From NCBI RefSeq assembly GCF_012911975.1, contig NZ_SMDQ01000014.1, positions 1 to 64,000 on the forward strand: DNA of 64,000 nt. Reading direction: 5' to 3'. Numbering within the stretch: position 1 is the stretch's first letter; every line of letters begins with the position of its first letter. This stretch comes from Nodosilinea sp. P-1105. Lineage in GTDB: Bacteria; Cyanobacteriota; Cyanobacteriia; Phormidesmidales; Phormidesmidaceae. Shown here in pieces: positions 16,517 through 24,572 of this stretch. The notes under the pieces were generated by a model that did no database searches, was not told the DNA's origin, and worked only from the letters and a program-made list of their open reading frames with translations. The position numbers and the translations under genes are program-made.

Positions 16517-17230
16517 CTACAGGTATGGCTCTAGGGGTTGTGCTGCGTAGTGCTGCGCTAGGGCTTGCAACAAGGTTTCAGTACAACTTGTCCAGCCCAC
16601 GATGCCGCCCTGGGCCCGCACCATCTCCAGAGTAGCCCGCTTAAACTCAGGGAAATAGCTCTCGGTGGCGTCTTCCACCAGTAGGCACTCGTAGCCGCGA
16701 TCGTTAGCTTCGCGCATGGTGGTCTGTACGCAAACCTCGGTGGTCACCCCAGTAATGACTAGATGGGTAATGCCCTGTTTGATCAGGTGGTGTTCTAGGT
16801 CGGTGGCAAAAAAGGCCCCCTTACCTGGCTTGGGAATTACCACTTCCCCCGGCAGCGGTGCCAGCTCAGGGATGATGCCGTTGCCCGGTTCCCCCAGCAC
16901 CAGGATGCGACCCATGGGGCCAGGGTCGCCTATTTTGAGGGCGCTAGTGCCGCGATCGCGCTTCGACGATGGACAGTCAGACAGATCGGGCAAATGTCCT
17001 TCTACGGTCTGAAAAATCGGCAGATTGTAGCGGCGAAACGCCTCCTGTAACGCCTTAACGTTAGAGATGATGGCCCGCAGCAGACTGACATCGTTGCCCA
17101 GGGCATCGCCAAAGCCGCCGGGCTCGATGAAGTCCCGCTGCATGTCGATGATCAGCAGCGCCAGGCCGGTGGCGGGCAGGGGGTAGGGGTAGGGTTGGGC
17201 GGGTAGAGGGGTGGTGGGCATGGTGGGCAT
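16517..17230 (-). CDS. Isochorismatase-fold cysteine hydrolase, paralogue of the neighbouring biuret-hydrolase-like enzyme
   Basis: 237 residues. The catalytic triad of the family is intact: Asp29 ([10 protein letters not shown]), Lys134 ([14 protein letters not shown]) and Cys167 ([20 protein letters not shown]). It aligns along its length with the 19633-20313 enzyme, sharing [31 protein letters not shown] and NDRGYECLL, but differs around the presumed substrate loops ([30 protein letters not shown]). The two are old paralogues that may take different substrates, for example triuret versus biuret; that is inference. Last gene of the BMP-transporter cassette. The start is uncertain because ACCATGCCC is tandemly repeated here (ATGs at 17230 and 17221). 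Confidence 0.85.
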   Translation of the reverse strand: MPTMPTTPLPAQPYPYPLPATGLALLIIDMQRDFIEPGGFGDALGNDVSLLRAIISNVKALQEAFRRYNLPIFQTVEGHLPDLSDCPSSKRDRGTSALKIGDPGPMGRILVLGEPGNGIIPELAPLPGEVVIPKPGKGAFFATDLEHHLIKQGITHLVITGVTTEVCVQTTMREANDRGYECLLVEDATESYFPEFKRATLEMVRAQGGIVGWTSCTETLLQALAQHYAAQPLEPYL

Positions 17231-17276
17231 GGTGGGTGATGGGGTGGATGGGTGGGGTGACGGGGAGGAAACGTAG

Positions 17277-17298
17277 GGGCGGACCCGTGTGTCCGCCC
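17277..17298. repeat. Palindromic element, GGGCGGAC/GTCCGCCC variant
   Basis: 22-bp palindrome with arms GGGCGGACnC and GnGTCCGCCC around a CGTG-like centre. It is one of six related copies located only between or at the ends of genes of the 16.5-24 kb cassette. Confidence 0.8.
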
Positions 17299-17343
17299 TT
17301 AGCGGGAAACGACGACAAAAATGAATGAAGGGCGATGCCGTAG

Positions 17344-17365
17344 GGGCGGATCCGTGTGTCCGCCC
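17344..17365. repeat. Palindromic element, second GGGCGGA variant
   Basis: Nearly identical to the copy at 17277-17298 and in the same orientation. Its last base is the first base of the cupin gene's stop triplet as read on the plus strand, so the element directly abuts the coding end. Confidence 0.8.
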
Positions 17366-17709
17366 TAGGGTTCGATGTGGACAGGTTTGGCCCAGATGGC
17401 GAGGACGATGCAGCCCTCGGGGCTGTGGACGGTGTGGCGGGTGTCGGGGGGATTAACGACCAGGGTGCCAGCGGAGTAGGTGCCGTTCTCGTCGGACTGA
17501 CTGCCAGAGAGCACCAGAATGTGCTCGAAGCCGGTGTGCAGGTGGTAGGGCACGGTGGCTCCCGGCTGGTACCGCAGCAGGGCGGCAGCGGCCCCCTCCG
17601 GTTCGGCAGGGTACAGCCGATGGATCTCCACCCCAGGGCGAAACGGCTCCCAGGGTAGGTTTGGGTCGAGGGCGATCGCCTTCAGGTCATTCAAAACAAT
17701 CGGTTCCAT
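17365..17709 (-). CDS. Small cupin-domain protein
   Basis: 114-residue single-domain cupin (ChrR/anti-sigma-like subtype). Conserved metal-site text: [16 protein letters not shown] near residue 55-70 (two His and a Glu) and [12 protein letters not shown] near residue 90 (the third His). Cupins bind a metal and either catalyse small-molecule reactions or sense ligands. In this cassette, between the ABC ATPase and the first hydrolase, it could be a ureide-handling enzyme or a ligand-binding accessory; no function can be fixed. Start ATG 17709 (MEPIVLNDL) fits the fold; an upstream GTG would add 16 residues. Confidence 0.8.
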   Translation of the reverse strand: MEPIVLNDLKAIALDPNLPWEPFRPGVEIHRLYPAEPEGAAAALLRYQPGATVPYHLHTGFEHILVLSGSQSDENGTYSAGTLVVNPPDTRHTVHSPEGCIVLAIWAKPVHIEP

Positions 17710-17747
17710 CAAGACTCTCCCATTGGTCAACCGCTTCTCGCTAGGGC

Positions 17748-17767
17748 GGGCAGACACGTGGGTCTGC
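17748..17767. repeat. Palindromic element GGGCAGAC…GTCTGC, copy 3
   Basis: Arms GGGCAGACnC and GGGTCTGC around CGTG, slightly truncated on the right. It is in the gap between the ABC ATPase and cupin genes. Confidence 0.75.
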
Positions 17768-17800
17768 TACGACCCATCCACTCCCTACCCATCCACTCCC

Positions 17801-19342
17801 CTAATGTCCCGCCATCCGCTGCCCCAGCACCTTGATATCCGCCTTGGCGGTGGCGCTTTCGTAGACCAGGTCGCCGTCGCTGATCACCACAATGCGATCG
17901 CTCAGCTTCAGCAACTCATCCAGGTCTTCGCTGACCAGTAGCACCGCCACACCGCGATTGCGGGCGGCGAGGATTTGGGTGTGGATGTAGTCTACGGCGG
18001 AAAAGTCGAGGCCAAAGCAGGGGTTGGCGGCGATCAGCAGGTTGATCGTAGTGGACGACAGCTCGCGGGCCAGCACGGTGCGCTGCACGTTGCCGCCAGA
18101 GAGGTGACCGACGGGGGTATCCACCGACGGCGTTTTGACCGAGAACACCTGCACCAGGCCCTCGGCCATACGGCGAATATTGCTGAGGCTGAGCAGCCCG
18201 CCCCGCTTGGCCTGGGGCGGTTTGTCAAAGGTGCGCAGGGCCATGTTTTCGGCCACGCTCATGTGGGGGACGCAGGCGTTGCGCAGGGGTTCTTCGGGCA
18301 GGGTGTAGACCTGGTGCTGGGCCATTTCCTTGCGGGTGGACTGGTAGGGCTCTCCATTGACCAGAATGTCGCCGCTGGAGCGGGGGCGCTGCCCGGCCAG
18401 CACCTCCACCAGCTCCCGCTGGCCGTTGCCCGAGACCCCGGCAATGCCGACGATTTCGCCACTGTTGACCATCAGGTTGATACTGCGGACGGCGGGCAGA
18501 CCATTGTCGCGATCGGCACAGAGGGCCTTGAGTTCCAGCACCGGGTGAGGGTCGGGGATGGCGACTTTCTCGACCGGGGTGGGTTCCTGCTTCTCGCCCA
18601 GCATCATGTGGGCCATGTCGGCTACAGTGAGGTCGCGCACGTAGCCGTGGCCCGCTAGCTTGCCCTTGCGCAACACGGTAACTTCGTCGGTAAAGGCCGT
18701 CACCTCCCGAAACTTATGGGAGATCATCAACACGCTCAGGTGCCCGGCGGTGACTTCTTCGCGCAGCAGGCCCAGCACCTCGTCGGCCTCGTCGGGGGTG
18801 AGCACCGAGGTGGGCTCGTCGAGAATCAGCACCCGGCTGTTGAGGTAGAGCTGTTTGAGAATTTCCAGCTTTTGCTTTTGGCCCGCCGCCAGCTGGGCGA
18901 TGGGGGTGCGCAGGTCGATCTGAAAGGGGGAGGTGGCCATGAAGGCTTCCAGGCGATCGTACTCCTCCTTCCAGTTGATCCACTGGGGGCTGTCGTAGCG
19001 GGAGAGCACCAGGTTTTCGGCCACGGTCATGGCGGGCACCGAGGTGAAGTGCTGGTAGACCATGCCAATCCCGAAGTGGTGGGCATCCTTGGGGCTGGCG
19101 ATGGTGCGGGAGTGTTTGTCGATCAACACATCGCCGGAGGTGGGGGTATAAAAGCCCATGATGCATTTCACCAGGGTGCTTTTACCCGCCCCGTTTTCCC
19201 CCAGCAGGGCATGGAAACTACCGGGGGTGACTTTGATCGACACCTGGTCGAGGGCGGTGAAGGTCCCGAAGCGCTTGGTCAGGTTGATCACTTCGAGCTC
19301 GGGGGGGGTGGTTTTGGTTTGGGTGGCGGTGGCGGTTTGCAT
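17801..19342 (-). CDS. BMP-type ABC transporter ATP-binding protein (two NBDs)
   Basis: 513 residues with two nucleotide-binding domains in tandem, as in MglA/NupA/YufO importers. NBD1 (about 15-245): Walker A GENGAGKSTLVK, signature AAGQKQKLEIL, Walker B VLILDEPTS. NBD2 (about 265-505): degenerate Walker A GVSGNGQREL, signature LSGGNVQRTVLAREL, and NLLIAANPCFGLDF instead of a canonical Walker B. This asymmetry is normal for the family. It powers import through the two permeases at 20467 and 21597 with the BMP lipoprotein at 22909. The start is ATG 19342 (MQTATATQTKT); the open frame continues 153 nt upstream only through minisatellite DNA. Confidence 0.92.
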   Translation of the reverse strand: MQTATATQTKTTPPELEVINLTKRFGTFTALDQVSIKVTPGSFHALLGENGAGKSTLVKCIMGFYTPTSGDVLIDKHSRTIASPKDAHHFGIGMVYQHFTSVPAMTVAENLVLSRYDSPQWINWKEEYDRLEAFMATSPFQIDLRTPIAQLAAGQKQKLEILKQLYLNSRVLILDEPTSVLTPDEADEVLGLLREEVTAGHLSVLMISHKFREVTAFTDEVTVLRKGKLAGHGYVRDLTVADMAHMMLGEKQEPTPVEKVAIPDPHPVLELKALCADRDNGLPAVRSINLMVNSGEIVGIAGVSGNGQRELVEVLAGQRPRSSGDILVNGEPYQSTRKEMAQHQVYTLPEEPLRNACVPHMSVAENMALRTFDKPPQAKRGGLLSLSNIRRMAEGLVQVFSVKTPSVDTPVGHLSGGNVQRTVLARELSSTTINLLIAANPCFGLDFSAVDYIHTQILAARNRGVAVLLVSEDLDELLKLSDRIVVISDGDLVYESATAKADIKVLGQRMAGH

Positions 19343-19500
19343 GGGAGTAGGGGGTAGGGGGTGGATGGGTGAGGCGTGGATGGGCGTAGGGGCAGACCCA
19401 CGTGTCTGCCCGGATGTGGATGGGTGGATGGGTGGATGAGATGGAGGTGATGGTAGGGAGAGGGATGGGGAAGGTGGGGGAGATGGAGGGTGCATTCGCG
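19343..19500. repeat. GGGTGGATG-type minisatellite between ATPase and hydrolase genes
   Basis: Runs of GGATGGGTGGATG and related units, plus a palindromic element at 19390-19411. It is open in the frame of the downstream ATPase, but the Pro/His/Ser-only translation is not protein-like. Confidence 0.8.
19390..19411. repeat. Palindromic element GGGCAGAC…GTCTGCCC, copy 4
   Basis: Perfect-arm copy in inverted orientation relative to 17748, with centre CCACGTG. It is embedded in the minisatellite upstream of the ABC ATPase start. Confidence 0.8.
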
Positions 19501-19632
19501 GCCTGCAATCCTGCGCGACTCCTCATCACTTTTCCCTGTGGGCCGCAATGCACCGATTTCGGTATCGAGAAATCCGCAGGGTATGAGCCGTAGGTGCCGT
19601 AGGGTGGGCACTGCCCACCAATTTCCTTGGGG

Positions 19633-20313
19633 CTAAACCAATGCCTCGATCAGCGCCTCCGAATGGGCTACGGCGCCAAAGACGCCGCCCTGCATTTTGA
19701 CCATCTTTAGGGCCGCCAGGTGGTTGCCGTAGTCGGTAGCCCCGGTGCAGTCCGAGAGCAGCAGGCACTCGTAGCCGCGATCGTTGGCGTCGCGCATGGT
19801 GGTGTGGACGCAGACGTCGGTGGTGATGCCGGTGAGGATGATGTTGCGGATGCCCCGGCGGGTGAGGATCAAGTCCAGGTCGGTGGCGTAGAAGGAGCCT
19901 TTGCCGGGTTTGTCGATCACCACCTCGCCGGGTAGGGGTTGCAGTTCAGGGATGATTTCCCAGCCGGGTTCGCCCCGCACCAGAATGCGGCCACAGGGGC
20001 CAGGGTCGCCGATGCCTGCGCCAATCTGGCGCGATCGCCACTGTTTGTTTTCCGGCAGGTCAGCTAAATCGGGGCGATGGCCCTCGCGGGTGTGGATGAT
20101 GGTGAAGTGGCCATCGCGCATCACCCCCAGCAGCTTGGCAATCGGTTCGATGGGGGCGCGGGTGAGGGAGAGGTCGTAGCCCATCTTGTCCACATAGCCA
20201 CCGATGCCGCAGAAATCGGTCTGCATGTCGATTACAATCAGCGCCGTATTCTCGGGCCGCAGATCGCCGTTGTAGGGGTAGGGGTAGGGTTCAGCATCAA
20301 CAAAAATTCCCAT
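19633..20313 (-). CDS. biuH: Biuret amidohydrolase-like isochorismatase-fold enzyme
   Basis: 226-residue cysteine hydrolase. Triad Asp29 ([12 protein letters not shown]), Lys135 ([14 protein letters not shown]) and Cys168 ([19 protein letters not shown]) falls at a constant offset of 7 from the published Asp36/Lys142/Cys175 of rhizobial biuret hydrolase. The flanking text also matches my memory of that enzyme very closely ([67 protein letters not shown]). Reaction: biuret + water to allophanate + ammonia, in the cytoplasm. It sits inside a BMP-type importer operon. Start ATG 20313; 29 upstream residues in the open frame come from palindromic repeat DNA. Confidence 0.85.
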   Translation of the reverse strand: MGIFVDAEPYPYPYNGDLRPENTALIVIDMQTDFCGIGGYVDKMGYDLSLTRAPIEPIAKLLGVMRDGHFTIIHTREGHRPDLADLPENKQWRSRQIGAGIGDPGPCGRILVRGEPGWEIIPELQPLPGEVVIDKPGKGSFYATDLDLILTRRGIRNIILTGITTDVCVHTTMRDANDRGYECLLLSDCTGATDYGNHLAALKMVKMQGGVFGAVAHSEALIEALV

Positions 20314-20346
20314 AGTGGTTCTCCAATCACAGAAAAGGCAGTGCCA

Positions 20347-20419
20347 TAGGTTGGGTAGAGCGTAGCGGCACCCAACAAATCTGCCGCTGTTGGGTTGCAC
20401 TGCGTTTCACCCAACCTAC
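20347..20419. repeat. GGTTGGGT/ACCCAACC palindromic repeat
   Basis: Outer arms AGGTTGGGT (20348) and ACCCAACCT (20409), with internal CACCCAAC/GTTGGGT. It resembles widespread cyanobacterial intergenic repeats. It fills the gap between permease and hydrolase genes. Confidence 0.8.
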
Positions 20420-20466
20420 AGGGCGAGACACTTCTACAAAATGCTCTAAAGGACGTTGGCAAACTG

Positions 20467-21396
20467 TTACTCCTGAGCCTGCCCCAGTGCTCCCGGCGCG
20501 CCAGTTAACGTGCGCTTTGGCGAGCAGGTGATCACCATGATCAACAGCGTCAAAATGTAGGGCGATGCGTTGAACAGGTAGTAGTAGGCGTCAATACCCA
20601 CCGACTGCATCGCCGGGCCGATCGCCTGGGCACCGCCAAATAGCAGCGATGCAAACAGGCATTGAATTGGATTCCATCGGGCAAAAATTACTAGGGCGAC
20701 GGCCATGAGACCCTGGCCGCTAGAGATGCGCTCTGACCAGCTGCCAGGGTAAAACAGCGATAGCGAGGCCCCGCCGATACCGGCCAAAAAGCTGCCCGCC
20801 ACAATGCTGGCCATGCGCACCTTAAAGATCGAGATGCCCATGGCGCGGGCGGCGTCAGGGCTATCGCCCACGGCCCGCACCAGCAGCCCCCAGCGGGTGG
20901 AGCGAAAGAACCACTGCATCAAAGGCGCGATCGCCACCCCCAAAATAAACAGCGGGCTAATCCGCAACGCCGACTCCAGCTGGGGAATCTGGGTCCACCC
21001 CGCCAGGGAAAAGGTGGGCAACTGGGGGGCCGAGGGCTGGATGAACGGCTTGCCCAGGAAAAAGGCCAGGCCGCTGCCAAAGATGATCATGGCAATGCCC
21101 ACCGCCACGTCATTGACCCGGGGCTGCTGGGACAGCCAGCCGTGGATCAGCCCGAGAAACAGGCCCGCCACCCCCGCTGTCACCACCCCCAACCAGGGCG
21201 ACCCGGTCAGGAAGGAGATGGCGTAGGCGCTCATGGCACCCATCAGCAGGGTGCCTTCCAGACCCAGGTTGATCTTGCCGCTCTTTTCGGTCAGGCATTC
21301 CCCCAGGCTGACAAACAGGAAGGGCACGCTGCCCCGCAGGGTACCGGCGACAATGGCCAGGGGTACGCCCCACCAGCCCAATGCTTCTGTAGCCAT
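20467..21396 (-). CDS. BMP-type ABC transporter permease, subunit 2
   Basis: 309-residue permease of the BPD_transp_2 family, with eight to ten hydrophobic segments. It has the characteristic SLGECLTEKSGKINLGLEGT near residue 30 and the EAA-like coupling region AVGDSPDAARAMGISIFKVR near residue 175. It pairs with the 21597-22694 permease as the heterodimeric channel typical of nucleoside/purine-type BMP importers (YufP/YufQ arrangement). ATG start at 21396, preceded on the coding strand by AGAGAGAACC rather than a strong Shine-Dalgarno. Confidence 0.9.
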   Translation of the reverse strand: MATEALGWWGVPLAIVAGTLRGSVPFLFVSLGECLTEKSGKINLGLEGTLLMGAMSAYAISFLTGSPWLGVVTAGVAGLFLGLIHGWLSQQPRVNDVAVGIAMIIFGSGLAFFLGKPFIQPSAPQLPTFSLAGWTQIPQLESALRISPLFILGVAIAPLMQWFFRSTRWGLLVRAVGDSPDAARAMGISIFKVRMASIVAGSFLAGIGGASLSLFYPGSWSERISSGQGLMAVALVIFARWNPIQCLFASLLFGGAQAIGPAMQSVGIDAYYYLFNASPYILTLLIMVITCSPKRTLTGAPGALGQAQE

Positions 21397-21490
21397 GGTT
21401 CTCTCTCTCCGTAAATAAAACTTTCGCTAGGGACAAGATCGGGGCTTCAACCAGCCGCTACCTATCCACCCTCGCCACCATTCCCCGCCA

Positions 21491-21586
21491 GGGCAGACAC
21501 ATGGGTCTGCCCCTACACCCACCCATCCACCCTACCCTCCGGGAAGCCGCTCCGCGTCTACCACCCATCCACCCATCCACCCTTCA
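21491..21586. repeat. Composite repeat, copy A (palindrome + GCCGCTCCGCG block + minisatellite)
   Basis: GGGCAGAC palindrome (21491-21512), then CCTACCCTCCGGGAAGCCGC and TCCGCGTCTACC, then iterated CCCATCCA. Nearly the same order and sequence recur at 22874-22966. This copy lies just downstream of the permease-1 stop, outside coding sequence. Confidence 0.88.
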
Positions 21587-21596
21587 CCCTTCACCC

Positions 21597-22694
21597 CTAA
21601 ACCAGCGTCGCCGTTGCCACCGGCGGTGTCGGCCGCACCTTGGGGGGTCGCGCCTTAAAGATCGGCAGCTTGCCGTAGAGGGAGTCGCTGTAGAGTACCG
21701 ACAAAAACACAATCCCCTGGAACACCATCACCGTGGCATCGGGTAGGCCGTGGGCCCGCTGGAGAATGCCACCGCTGGCCAAAATCCCCCCCAGCAGTAG
21801 GGCCACCAGGCTGGCGGCGATCGGGTTGTGGCGGGCAATAAAGGCCACCAGCACGCCGCCGTAGCCGTAGTTGGCATTCAACGATTCATTGGCGCGACCG
21901 TGGACGGCGGCCACCTCGACCATCCCCGCCAGCCCGGCGCAGGCCCCGCCCAAAAAGCAGATCGCCAGGGTGAGCTTGCCCACGGGCAGACCGGCTACCC
22001 GCGCCGCCCGCACGTTGCCCCCGGCGGTACGGGCCGCAAAGCCAAAGGTGGTGCGCTGAATTAAGAAATAGGCCAGCCCGCAGGCCACCAGCCCCAGCAC
22101 CAGCCCGTAGTGCACCCGACTGCCGGGCAGAGTACCCAACATGTGCTCCGACGGAATCGGAAAGGTGGAGGGCTTATTTAGCGAGGCCGGGTCCCGCATC
22201 GGGCCATTGACCATCTGGTTGAGGAAGGCGATCGCAATGTAGTTCATCAGCAGGCTGCTGATGGTCTCATTCACCGCCCGGTAATGGCGCAGGGCACCGA
22301 CAATGGCGATCCAGAGGCCGCCCGCCAGAATGCCTGCCAGGGCCATGCCCAACTGCACCCCAGGGGTGGGCAGACCCCAGCCCCCCAGGGTGAGGCCCCC
22401 AGCCACCGCCGCCAGCCCCCCCAGCACCAGCGCCCCCTCATTGCCGATAATCACCAGCCCCAGCCGGGCGGGCAGGGCGGTACAGAGGGCGCTCAACATC
22501 AGCGGCGACGCCTGAATCAGGGTGTTCTGAAACGAACTCCAACTGCCAAAGGCGGCCCGGTAAATGGAGTGGTAGACCCCAAACGGGTTCGCCCCCGCCA
22601 GGGCACAAAACAGGCCAAAGATTACCAGGGCCGCCAGCAACGCCCCCAGGGGGATACAGATTTTTTCCAGTAGACTCCGCCAGCGATCGCTCAT
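21597..22694 (-). CDS. BMP-type ABC transporter permease, subunit 1
   Basis: 365-residue BPD_transp_2 permease with about ten hydrophobic segments. Recognisable pieces are LMLSALCTALPARLGLVIIG near residue 65, NEGALVLGGLAAVAGG next to it, INYIA-type LLMNYIAIAFLNQMVNG near residue 150, and RTAGGNVRAARVAGLPVGKL near residue 225 (ATPase-coupling loop). The companion permease follows 200 bp downstream. Start ATG 22694, with AGGAGCAAAACC just upstream on the coding strand. Together the two permeases, the ATPase and the BMP lipoprotein form a full importer. Confidence 0.9.
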   Translation of the reverse strand: MSDRWRSLLEKICIPLGALLAALVIFGLFCALAGANPFGVYHSIYRAAFGSWSSFQNTLIQASPLMLSALCTALPARLGLVIIGNEGALVLGGLAAVAGGLTLGGWGLPTPGVQLGMALAGILAGGLWIAIVGALRHYRAVNETISSLLMNYIAIAFLNQMVNGPMRDPASLNKPSTFPIPSEHMLGTLPGSRVHYGLVLGLVACGLAYFLIQRTTFGFAARTAGGNVRAARVAGLPVGKLTLAICFLGGACAGLAGMVEVAAVHGRANESLNANYGYGGVLVAFIARHNPIAASLVALLLGGILASGGILQRAHGLPDATVMVFQGIVFLSVLYSDSLYGKLPIFKARPPKVRPTPPVATATLV

Positions 22695-22873
22695 GGTTTT
22701 GCTCCTTCGTTCACTGATGTTTTGGCGCAGGGGTTGTGGTGTTGGTCAATCGGTAGAGATAGAGGGTTGGTGAGCCGTGAAGGGGATGGTGGGCAAAGCC
22801 CACCCTACGTCAGTGGCGAATTGGTTTCAGGCGGGATTTCGGGCGGTGGCGAATTGGTTACAGGCGGGGTTGG

Positions 22874-22989
22874 GGGCAGACACGTGGGTCTGCCCCTACG
22901 CATCCACCCTACCCTCCGGGAAGCCGCTCCGCGTCTACCACCCATCCACCCATCCACCCATCCACCCCATCCACCCACACTCCCCATCC
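22874..22989. repeat. Composite repeat, copy B, overlapping the BMP gene 3' end
   Basis: GGGCAGAC palindrome (22874-22895), the GGGAAGCCGCTCCGCGTCTA block and CCCATCCACCC/CCACACTCCCC units. The same composite occurs at 21491-21586. Here the block from 22909 rightward is translated as the C-terminus of the BMP-family protein and supplies its TAG stop. Confidence 0.88.
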
Positions 22990-24144
22990 ACCCACACTCC
23001 CCATCACCCCTTCCGCCAGCCAGTTCATCTGCTCCAGCTCCACTGCCGTCTGGCCCAGTTCCTTGCCGCTTTCAATCACGGTCTGGCCCTGGTTGTCTTT
23101 GATTTCGCCTTTGTAGATCACCAGGTTGCCCGCCACTAGCTCAGCTTTGGCCGCTTCTGCTGCTTGCTGGGCTTCGGGGCTCACCGCCGGGCCAAAGGGA
23201 GAGAGCTTTAAAAAGCCATCCTGGAAGCCGCCCCGCACCAGGTGGGGGATGCCGCCGTTCATCAAGGTTTTGCCTTCCAGTATTTGAGTCATATAGTTGG
23301 TGTAAACATTCGACCAGTCCCACTCGGCCCCAGTCAGGTAGCCCTGGGGGGCCAGTTCCGCCTGGTTGGCATGGTAGCCGGAGGCAAAAATGCCGCGCCG
23401 CTCGGCGGTTTCGATCACCACCTTGGGGCTGTCCACGTGGCAGGTGAGCACGTCGATGCCCTGGTCGGCCATGCTGTTGGCCGCTTCGGCCTCACGTACC
23501 GGGTCGGCCCAGTCACCGGTAAAGATCACCTGGGTGGTGACACTGGGGTCGATGGTGCGGGCACCGAGGGTAAAGCTGTTGACGTTGCGCAGCACCTGGG
23601 GAATCGGCTTGGCGGCGATGAAGCCCAGGCGCTTGCTGTTGGTGGCGTGGGCGGCGACGATGCCGGCCACGTACTGGGCTTCGTCGATGTAGCCAAAGTA
23701 GCTGCCCACGTTGTTGGGGTGGACGCCTTCTTCGTACAGCCCACCGCAGTGGAAGAACTGCACGTCGGGGAATTCCTCCGCCAGGGCCAGCACATGGGGG
23801 TCGAAGTAGCCAAAGGAGGTGGCAAAGATGGCGGTGGCTCCATCGATGTCAATCATGCTACGCATGGTCTCCTGGACGGCGTTAGTCTCGGGCACACTGG
23901 CCTCCTCGGAGACCTTGACCCCATCTATGGCCTCAAGGCTGGCGGCCCCTTCGGCGTGGGCCTGGTTATAGCCGTAGTCATCCCTGGGTCCGACATAGAT
24001 AAACCCAGCGGTGATGTCATTGTTGCTAGCGGTCGTGGAGGTGTCGCCGCAGGCGCTGAGCTTCACCGTGAGCCCAAAAGCCCCGGTAGCTAGCAATCCC
24101 CGGATGGCCTGGCGACGGGTCACCTGAAACATCGGACTCCGCAT
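22909..24144 (-). CDS. BMP-family ABC transporter substrate-binding lipoprotein with repeat-encoded tail
   Basis: 411 residues from ATG 24144, chosen because CTAAGGAGAACCCCC precedes it. The N-terminus has VTRRQAIRGLLATGAFG and a lipobox-like LSAC with Cys32, so a Tat-type lipoprotein is likely. The body is a PBP1-type BMP fold: FIYVGPRDDYGYNQAHAEG near residue 48, NNVGSYFGYIDEAQYVAGI near 140, DVLTCHVDSPKVV near 225 and GAEWDWSNVYTNYMTQIL near 270. It captures the ligand outside and delivers it to the permeases; the ligand is probably a ureide or purine-like nitrogen compound. The final 25-30 residues (Gly/Trp/Val/Asp-rich, after NWLAEGVMG) are encoded by minisatellite DNA. Confidence 0.9.
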   Translation of the reverse strand: MRSPMFQVTRRQAIRGLLATGAFGLTVKLSACGDTSTTASNNDITAGFIYVGPRDDYGYNQAHAEGAASLEAIDGVKVSEEASVPETNAVQETMRSMIDIDGATAIFATSFGYFDPHVLALAEEFPDVQFFHCGGLYEEGVHPNNVGSYFGYIDEAQYVAGIVAAHATNSKRLGFIAAKPIPQVLRNVNSFTLGARTIDPSVTTQVIFTGDWADPVREAEAANSMADQGIDVLTCHVDSPKVVIETAERRGIFASGYHANQAELAPQGYLTGAEWDWSNVYTNYMTQILEGKTLMNGGIPHLVRGGFQDGFLKLSPFGPAVSPEAQQAAEAAKAELVAGNLVIYKGEIKDNQGQTVIESGKELGQTAVELEQMNWLAEGVMGSVGGWGVWVDGVDGWMGGWVVDAERLPGG

Positions 24145-24572
24145 GGGGGTTCTCCTTAGATGAACTACAAAACAGCAGCAGCAGTCCCCTAAAAGGGGGA
24201 GCGCCTGGGGCGTGAACCAGCCAATTAATAAAGGGGCTAGTCGATTAGGGCTTAGGGTGGCAAGGTCTGGGGAATAAGGCAGAACCGTGAACCGCAAACC
24301 AGCAACCCGGCACCCGAAACCTAAAACCCTGGCGGTAGAACGCTATTGTCGAAACGTTAAAGTAGAGGTTATCAGCGCCAGCCGAGGGGCAAGGTTCGAG
24401 AGAAGTTCGCGAAAAGTGCGTTGTTTAGCTGCCTAGGGAGTCTTGCCTCTAGAAATGTTGCTTAGGTCACAAAAATGGGGGTATTGCTTGACTACCATCG
24501 AAATTGAAGAGTTGCCTCTAAGCCCTGTGCTACTTGAGTTTCAGCACAGCAAGTAACTTTGGACACACCACC
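24145..24572. other. Intergenic region between divergent BMP operon and STAND gene
   Basis: 428 bp expected to hold both promoters. It contains CCCCTAAAAGGGG (24186-24198), a 13-bp palindrome close to the BMP start, and a CCGTGAACCGC repeat near 24285. I looked for a GTA-N8-TAC (NtcA) site and did not find a good one. Confidence 0.45.

Noticed and set aside
17975-19357. Open frames of 227 and 213 codons antisense to the ABC ATPase
   Set aside because: Same reason: the ATPase on the other strand has intact Walker and signature motifs; the antisense products have none.
23242-24093. Long open frame (283 codons) antisense to the BMP gene
   Set aside because: It is the complement of a strongly conserved coding sequence. 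The translation is Gly/Val/Asp-rich with no domain, as expected for a GC-rich shadow frame.
24145-24572. NtcA site (GTA-N8-TAC) for the putative nitrogen cassette
   Set aside because: Near matches such as GTA-N8-CAG occur but no proper site with a -10 box at the right distance.
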